Program-made: the position numbers and the translations under genes | Source: JBEKCD01 sp050015055 | GTDB taxonomy: Archaea; Thermoproteota; Bathyarchaeia; Bathyarchaeales; Bathycorpusculaceae | Direction: 5' to 3' | Length of the DNA stretch: 64,000 nt | NCBI GenBank assembly: GCA_050015055.1 | Contig: JBEKCD010000014.1 | Span: forward strand, 1-64,000 | Shown: positions 59,526 through 64,000 of the stretch, one piece after another | Position numbering within the stretch: position 1 is the first letter of the stretch | How the letters are laid out: each line of letters begins with the position of its first letter | Notes under the pieces: generated by a model | What the model was told of the DNA's origin: nothing | Seen by the model: the letters and a program-made list of their open reading frames with translations, nothing else | Databases searched by the model: none

Positions 59526-59977
59526 CGGACCTCAAGAGTCAACGACGTCTCGCTGCGCAAGTGCTCAAGATAGGACAGAACCGTGTTTGGATAGATCCTG
59601 AAAAGGCAGATGACGTTGAGGCCGCGATAACTCGAGACGAGGTCAGAAGGCTGATACACCAAGGAACTATCAAAGCATCACCGGAAAAGGGCATAAGCCG
59701 TGGAAGAGCGCGCATTATGCACGAAAAGAAAAAGAAGGGGCGACGAAGCGGACCTGGCAGCAGAACGGGGTCACCCCATGCAAGAGTGACAAAGAAACAG
59801 GCTTGGATGAGTAAGATTCGGGCTTTAAGGAGAAAACTTCGCACGTTGAAGACAAAGAAGATGATTGCTGAAAATTCTTATCAGAAGCTCTACAGGATGG
59901 CAGGCAGCGGCAGGTTTGAATCAGTTGCTGATCTTGAACGGTACATGAAGGCACACGAACTCTGGAGGAAACGCTAG
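59522..59977 (+). CDS. rpl19e: 50S ribosomal protein L19e (eL19)
   Basis: The 151-residue product has LKSQRRLAAQVLKIGQNRVWIDPEKADDVEAAITRDEVRRLI and SRGRARIMHEKKKKGRRSGPGSR. ATG overlaps the eL32 stop (ATGA). It is specific to archaea and eukaryotes. Confidence 0.96.
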   Translation: MTDLKSQRRLAAQVLKIGQNRVWIDPEKADDVEAAITRDEVRRLIHQGTIKASPEKGISRGRARIMHEKKKKGRRSGPGSRTGSPHARVTKKQAWMSKIRALRRKLRTLKTKKMIAENSYQKLYRMAGSGRFESVADLERYMKAHELWRKR

Positions 59978-60621
59978 TGGCAAGGAGTTCACGTTACTGC
60001 ATGCCGTTCCGTCGGAGAAGAGAAGGAAAAACAGATTACAAGGCTAGGAAGGCATTCTTGCTTTCTGGAAAGCCTCGACTCGTGGCGCGTTGCAGCATTA
60101 ATAATGTTAGTGCTCAAATAATCGTGGCTAAACCAAACGGGGACGAAGTTGTAGTTTCAGCTCAGAGCAGAGAAGTGGCGAGAAAATACGGGTGGAAAGC
60201 TCCTAGAGGGAGCGTTCCAGCAGCCTATCTGACTGGTTTCCTGTGCGGGTTAAAAGCCAAAGCTCATGGAATAGAGGGAGCAATTCTCGACATTGGATTA
60301 TATCCACCTTCGAAGGGAGCGAGGATTTTCGCTGTGTTGAAGGGAGTCTTGGATGCTGAAGTGAATGTGCCTCACAGCAAGGAAAAACTTCCTGATGAAA
60401 AAAGAGTAGCAGGTGAGCATATCGCGAAATATGCACAGAGTTTAGCGTCTGACGCTGAAAAATATCAATCAAGGTTTTCGAACTATTTGAAAGAAAAAAC
60501 TCCCCCAGAAACTCTTCCTAAACATGTTGCACAGGTCAAAACGGATATGATGAACGCATTTAAGAACGGAGGTAGCAAGGTTGCCGCGCAGAGGCCAAAG
60601 AGACAAACGAAGAAGAAGTGA
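59977..60621 (+). CDS. rpl18: 50S ribosomal protein L18 (uL18)
   Basis: The 214-residue product has YCMPFRRRREGKTDYKARKAFLLSGKPRLVARCSINNVSAQI, AYLTGFLCGLKAKAHGIEGAILDIGL and FAVLKGVLDAEVNVPHS. It binds 5S rRNA with L5. GTG start. Its 3' end overlaps the S5 frame by 41 bp. Confidence 0.95.
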   Translation: MARSSRYCMPFRRRREGKTDYKARKAFLLSGKPRLVARCSINNVSAQIIVAKPNGDEVVVSAQSREVARKYGWKAPRGSVPAAYLTGFLCGLKAKAHGIEGAILDIGLYPPSKGARIFAVLKGVLDAEVNVPHSKEKLPDEKRVAGEHIAKYAQSLASDAEKYQSRFSNYLKEKTPPETLPKHVAQVKTDMMNAFKNGGSKVAAQRPKRQTKKK

Positions 60622-61246
60622 GCCTACAGAAAACTTGGAGCAGTGGGTTCCAAGAACGCGTCTTGGAAAGATGATCCAGGAAGGGAGAATCACGTCTATC
60701 GAAGAAGTTTTCATGGCGGGCTTGAAAATACGGGAACCCCAAATCGTTAACTCGTTGATTCCAGATCTCCAGGAGGAAGTCATAAACATAAACTTGGTTC
60801 AGAAGCAAACAGACGCTGGGGAAAAGTCAAGGTTCAAAGCAATAGTCGCTGTCGGAAACAGAGATGGTTACATAGGATTAGGGTCTGGAAAGGCAAGCCA
60901 AGTGCGAAATGCGATAGAAAAGGCCGCTGTGGATGCCCGTCTCAAGATAATTCCAGTGAGGCGAGGGTGCGGAAGCTGGGAATGTGACTGTGGAAAACTT
61001 CACTCGATACCTTTCCAAGTGGAAGGCAAAACTGGGGCTGTTCGAGTGGTCTTCGTTCCCGGCCCCAGAGGTCTGGGTTTAGTAGCGAGCGAGGTGTCGA
61101 AGGTGATTCTCGGTCTTGCCGGCGTGAAAGACTGTTGGACCAGAAGCTACGGTTCAACAAGGACGATTCCATCCTTCGCGTACGCGGTTTTCGAAGCGTT
61201 AAAGGGAACGTACAGCCTCATAATTCCAACGGACTGGGTGAGATAA
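60581..61246 (+). CDS. rps5: 30S ribosomal protein S5 (uS5)
   Basis: The 221-residue product has EQWVPRTRLGKMIQEGRITSIEEVFMAGLKIREPQIV, FKAIVAVGNRDGYIGLGSGKASQVRNAIEKA and GPRGLGLVASEVSKVILGLAGVKDCW. There is no ATG near the N-terminus. The TTG at 60581 has a GGAGGT site 7 nt before it but overlaps L18; a TTG at 60635 is the alternative. Confidence 0.93.
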   Translation: MPRRGQRDKRRRSEPTENLEQWVPRTRLGKMIQEGRITSIEEVFMAGLKIREPQIVNSLIPDLQEEVININLVQKQTDAGEKSRFKAIVAVGNRDGYIGLGSGKASQVRNAIEKAAVDARLKIIPVRRGCGSWECDCGKLHSIPFQVEGKTGAVRVVFVPGPRGLGLVASEVSKVILGLAGVKDCWTRSYGSTRTIPSFAYAVFEALKGTYSLIIPTDWVR

Positions 61247-61735
61247 TTGGCCCAACCGATGAACGAGCGCAAATGCATGCTGGCCATAAGGATTCGAGGA
61301 ACAATCAGTGCGTCGAGAGAAGCTCGGGAGACTCTCAGAATGCTTAATCTGAAGAGGAACAATCACGCGGTTCTGGTTGACGATCGTCCATCATTTCTTG
61401 GAATGATAGATACAGTGCGAGACTACATCACATACGGTGAAATTTCAAAAGAAAGTGTTGCTTCCTTGCTAAAGGAAAAAGGAAGACTTGCTGGAAACAA
61501 GAAATTGACCGATGAATATGCTCAGAAGGTTGGGCATAAGTCGCTGGAAGAGCTTGCAGCCGCAGTCGCAGCCTGTCGAGTTGAATACTGGAAACTGTCG
61601 GCTATACAGCCCGTCTTCAGACTGCACCCGCCGACCAAGGGTTTCAAGGGAAAAATCAAAAGAGGTTATGGCGCGGGCGGGGAATTAGGATACCGCGGGG
61701 AGAGCATAAACCAGCTTTTGAATCGAATGCTCTAG
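61247..61735 (+). CDS. rpl30: 50S ribosomal protein L30 (uL30)
   Basis: The 162-residue product has MLAIRIRGTISASREARETLRMLNLKRNNHAVLVDDRPSFLGMIDTVRDYITYGEIS and the archaeal C-terminal extension (LHPPTKGFKGKIKRGYGAGGELGYRG). TTG start at 61247, directly after S5. T-rich sequence at 61753-61758 follows. Confidence 0.95.
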   Translation: MAQPMNERKCMLAIRIRGTISASREARETLRMLNLKRNNHAVLVDDRPSFLGMIDTVRDYITYGEISKESVASLLKEKGRLAGNKKLTDEYAQKVGHKSLEELAAAVAACRVEYWKLSAIQPVFRLHPPTKGFKGKIKRGYGAGGELGYRGESINQLLNRML

Positions 61736-61752
61736 ATTCCCTTTCAGAGTCC

Positions 61753-61758
61753 TTTTTT
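61753..61758 (+). terminator. T-tract between rpl30 and the Hsp20-like gene
   Basis: TTTTTT lies 18 bp after the rpl30 stop, followed by another T run (61771-61774). Transcription from the cluster may partly end here before the separate promoter at 61787. Confidence 0.4.
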
Positions 61759-61786
61759 CAATTTCCACATTTTTGTTTGCGATACG

Positions 61787-61793
61787 TTTTATA
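61787..61793 (+). promoter_or_regulatory. TATA box for the Hsp20-like gene
   Basis: CGTTTTATAG is centred 43 bp before the TTG start, with a GGGGGAAG ribosome site at 61821-61828. It indicates separate control of this gene inside the ribosomal cluster. Confidence 0.6.
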
Positions 61794-61833
61794 GTCACTT
61801 ATGAAATGCCATCTATCCTAGGGGGAAGCAATC

Positions 61834-62289
61834 TTGAGCGCGAAGTGGCGGAGAAACAGGGCAAACTCGAAGAAGCTTGACATTCTGAAAGTTTTCAGCA
61901 AGGTCAAGAACAAGAATGTTGTCCAAAGGTTTCGGATAAAGAATTCAGGTGCCAAGCAACAGACGAATTCATACAGATATAAGATCCACAGGATTTCTGC
62001 AGAAAAGAAGTGCCGGGAACCGAAACATTTAGTTGATGTCCTTGAAGGAACTGATGAGATAATAGTTGTCGCAGATCTTGCAGGTTTCAACAGAGAAGAC
62101 TTGAGGGTGCACGTGAAAGGCGAAAGGTTGACTGTAGCCGCTGAAGCATCGGATCGTAAATATCGCAAAAGTTTAAATCTCCCAAAAAGAGTGATTCCGA
62201 GCACCATACGCACAACATATAAGAATGGCGTGCTTGAAATAAGGTTAAAAAAAGCTGAAGAAAAATCAATAGATAAGATAGCAGGTTAG
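61834..62289 (+). CDS. Hsp20/alpha-crystallin-like protein inserted in the ribosomal cluster
   Basis: The 151-residue product has a basic N-terminal half (MSAKWRRNRANSKKLDILKVFSKVKNKNVVQRF) and an alpha-crystallin-like domain (DVLEGTDEIIVVADLAGFNREDLRVHVKGERLTVAAEA, RTTYKNGVLEIRLKKAEEK). Hsp20 proteins hold unfolded proteins. The basic start could bind RNA or the ribosome. The usual C-terminal I-x-I motif is not seen. It has its own TATA box and ribosome site. TTG start at 61834. Confidence 0.85.
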   Translation: MSAKWRRNRANSKKLDILKVFSKVKNKNVVQRFRIKNSGAKQQTNSYRYKIHRISAEKKCREPKHLVDVLEGTDEIIVVADLAGFNREDLRVHVKGERLTVAAEASDRKYRKSLNLPKRVIPSTIRTTYKNGVLEIRLKKAEEKSIDKIAG

Positions 62290-62293
62290 CAAG

Positions 62294-62734
62294 ATGCCAC
62301 ATAGACTTAGAAAAGTCAGAAAGAACCGTGGTTCAAGAACTCAAGGCTGGGGCAGAGTGGGTCAACACAGGAGGACAGGATCCAAAGGAAGGCGGAACGC
62401 TGGACGACACAAAGCATTATGGTCGTACGTCATAAAATATGAGCCAGACTATTATAGCAAAGTCGGATTTACTTCACCCAAGAGCCTTAGACACGAAGTG
62501 AAGATAATAAACGTTGGAACGCTGAATGGAATAGCCGATAAACTGTCGACAGAAAAACAGGAAGATAAAACCGTCGTGGATTTGGCAGCTCTGGGTTACA
62601 CAAAGCTTCTCGGTACCGGAAGAGTCACGAAGCCGTTAGTCATAAGAGTTGCATCTTGTTCGAAGTCTGCGGCTGAAAAGGTGAAGAATGCCGGTGGGCA
62701 AGTCTTAATGGAAACCCTGGAAACTGGGGAGTAG
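62294..62734 (+). CDS. rpl15: 50S ribosomal protein L15 (uL15)
   Basis: The 146-residue product has MPHRLRKVRKNRGSRTQGWGRVGQHRRTGSKGRRNAGRHKALWSYV and TKLLGTGRVTKPLVIRVASCSKSAAEKVKNAGG. ATG 62294 is 4 bp past the Hsp20-like stop, so it can also be read from that gene's promoter. secY follows after 10 bp. Confidence 0.96.
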   Translation: MPHRLRKVRKNRGSRTQGWGRVGQHRRTGSKGRRNAGRHKALWSYVIKYEPDYYSKVGFTSPKSLRHEVKIINVGTLNGIADKLSTEKQEDKTVVDLAALGYTKLLGTGRVTKPLVIRVASCSKSAAEKVKNAGGQVLMETLETGE

Positions 62735-62744
62735 CGGCTGACTC

Positions 62745-64000
62745 ATGGCAGGAAGGTTCCTAAGCCTATTTAAGCCCGTTGCGAGGGCTATTCCAGAGAT
62801 AAAGGCACCAGAGCGTAGGGTTCGATTCAACGAGAAACTCTTTTGGACAGCTCTGGTTTTAGTAATCTTCTTGGTGATGTCCGAGGTTCCGTTGTACGGC
62901 GCTAGCAGCACCGCGTTAGGACAGCTTACGGCTCTCAGAGTGATTTTTGCTTCAACCCGAGGCACCCTCATGGAGCTTGGAATCGGTCCAATCGTCACTG
63001 GCGGGCTGATACTGCAACTTCTGATCGGGTCCGACATGATAGAAGCCGATATGAATAATCCTGAGGATAGAGGCTTGTTTACCACGGCTAACAAAGTATT
63101 CGCCATAGCCCTTACTGGTATCCAGGCTTCAGCCTACATAATTGGGGGAATGTATGGCACACTAGCCGGCACGGCGGCCATACTCATCTTCATGCAGCTA
63201 ATGGCATCTGGAATTATTGTCTTGCTCATGGATGAACTTGTCCAGAAGGGATGGGGATTCGGGAGTGGAATAAGCTTGTTCATAATGGCGGGCGTTGCTC
63301 AGAAGGTTTTCTTGAACTGTTTCTACGCCAGCCCATCAGTGGACAATTTTGGAAGTTCAGGAGTCTTCGTTGCGATTGCTCAAACATTAGCAAGTGGCAA
63401 GAACGTGTTGGGAATTATAGCAAGATTACCATCAACGGCCCAAGGAACGCAATATCCTTCGATAGTCGGATTCCTAGCCACCGTCGGTGCCTTTCTCGTC
63501 GTAATCTACATGGAAGGAGTAAGGGTGGAATTGCCGCTATCTTATGCAGGTTACAAAGGATACAGGAGCAGATACCCGATAAAGCTGCTCTACGTGTCAA
63601 ACCTTCCGGTGATTTTTGCATCAGCACTCTTTGCCAACGTCTACTTCTTCTCCCAGATATTATGGAACTCGTACAATAGCAACAATTCCAACTTCTGGCT
63701 TAATCTCCTCGGTCAATTTACTACTTATACTCCTTCAGGTTCAAATGCAACGCCGCAGATTATTCCGTCCGGTGGGCTCGTATACTACGTGACCGCTCCT
63801 CGCAACTTCCTACAGATCATGGGCAGTCCGGGCCAGGCCTTCGGTTACCTTGGAATTCTCGTCGTCTTCTGTGTTGTATTCTCGCTCACGTGGCTCGAGG
63901 TCGGCGGTTTAGGGCCTTCAACTGTTGCCCAGCAGCTCGTAGATTCAGGCATGCAGATTCCAGGATACAGGCGGTCTGGAAAAGCTATTGAAGCAATCCT
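62745..64000 (+). CDS. secY: Preprotein translocase subunit SecY, 3' end outside window
   Basis: The frame is open from ATG 62745 (MAGRFLSLFKPVARAIPEIKAP) to the window edge, 418 codons. It has membrane helix 1 (FWTALVLVIFLVMSEVPLYG), the plug region, LGIGPIVTGGLILQLLIGS and VELPLSYAGYKGYRSRYPIKLLY. It forms the pore for protein export. About 50-60 residues are missing by comparison with family length. Confidence 0.96.
   Translation, partial: MAGRFLSLFKPVARAIPEIKAPERRVRFNEKLFWTALVLVIFLVMSEVPLYGASSTALGQLTALRVIFASTRGTLMELGIGPIVTGGLILQLLIGSDMIEADMNNPEDRGLFTTANKVFAIALTGIQASAYIIGGMYGTLAGTAAILIFMQLMASGIIVLLMDELVQKGWGFGSGISLFIMAGVAQKVFLNCFYASPSVDNFGSSGVFVAIAQTLASGKNVLGIIARLPSTAQGTQYPSIVGFLATVGAFLVVIYMEGVRVELPLSYAGYKGYRSRYPIKLLYVSNLPVIFASALFANVYFFSQILWNSYNSNNSNFWLNLLGQFTTYTPSGSNATPQIIPSGGLVYYVTAPRNFLQIMGSPGQAFGYLGILVVFCVVFSLTWLEVGGLGPSTVAQQLVDSGMQIPGYRRSGKAIEAI

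Overview
The window is archaeal DNA. It encodes archaeal or eukaryote-type ribosomal proteins (eS1/S3Ae, eS4, eL32, eL19), the RNase P protein Rnp1, a TATA-binding protein, a tetraether-lipid-synthase-type radical SAM enzyme, and heterodisulfide-reductase (Hdr) modules. Genes often start with GTG or TTG behind GGAGG-like ribosome sites, and archaeal TATA boxes such as CTTTTATAT lie upstream. The mix of HdrA-MvhD fusions, 2-oxoacid:ferredoxin oxidoreductase, ETF/acyl-CoA dehydrogenases, a thermopsin-family secreted protein and a dockerin protein suggests an anaerobic TACK archaeon, most likely Bathyarchaeia. That placement is inference.

Layout. 1-1365: secreted thermopsin-family protein with a CARDB-like tail, running off the left edge. 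1881-2417: NUDIX hydrolase. 2421-10058: a complete-looking 7.6-kb transposon. It has an exact 24-bp terminal inverted repeat (2421-2444 and 10035-10058) and a perfect 8-bp target duplication TCTAATTG (2413-2420 and 10059-10066). Its cargo is two small proteins, a divergent TBP, a predicted nuclease, a fused nuclease-methylase with a specificity subunit (type IIB-like R-M), an AbrB-type regulator next to an array of six AGGTAAT sites, a SWIM-finger DDE transposase and a short protein of unknown function. 10177-11736: MoaE and a diaminopentanoate-dehydrogenase-like enzyme. 11886-18597: one long operon, HdrC/NfnB-like fusion, HdrA-MvhD fusion, then korDABC. 18602-23566: S3Ae, a double rhodanese, SerRS, a small hypothetical protein and a terpenoid-cyclase-like toroid protein. 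23584-26892: NfnAB-like bifurcating transhydrogenase pair and thioredoxin reductase. 27123-28768: dockerin protein and a long gene-poor stretch. 28769-32342: divergent HdrD-like protein and a second HdrA.

32570-36000: TRAM protein, AlaX editing enzyme and a flippase. 36058-46589: fatty-acid (beta-oxidation) cluster: etfBA, two acyl-CoA dehydrogenases, 3-hydroxyacyl-CoA dehydrogenase, enoyl-CoA hydratase, thiolase with its OB-fold partner, an alpha/beta-hydrolase-like protein and an acyl-CoA ligase. 46649-48175: Tes-type radical SAM. 48430-53245: hypF, hypC, hypD and convergent hypE, for [NiFe]-hydrogenase maturation. 53447-64000: ribosomal cluster from a shortened uL22 through uL30, an Hsp20-like insert with its own promoter, uL15 and a truncated secY.

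How it fits together: acyl-CoAs are probably oxidised through ETF. Electrons from ETF, 2-oxoacids and H2 (implied by MvhD and Hyp) could be balanced among ferredoxin, NAD(P)H and disulfides by the Hdr and Nfn modules. The most notable item is the transposon, a mobile defence island that carries its own TBP and has a visible operator array at its transposase promoter.
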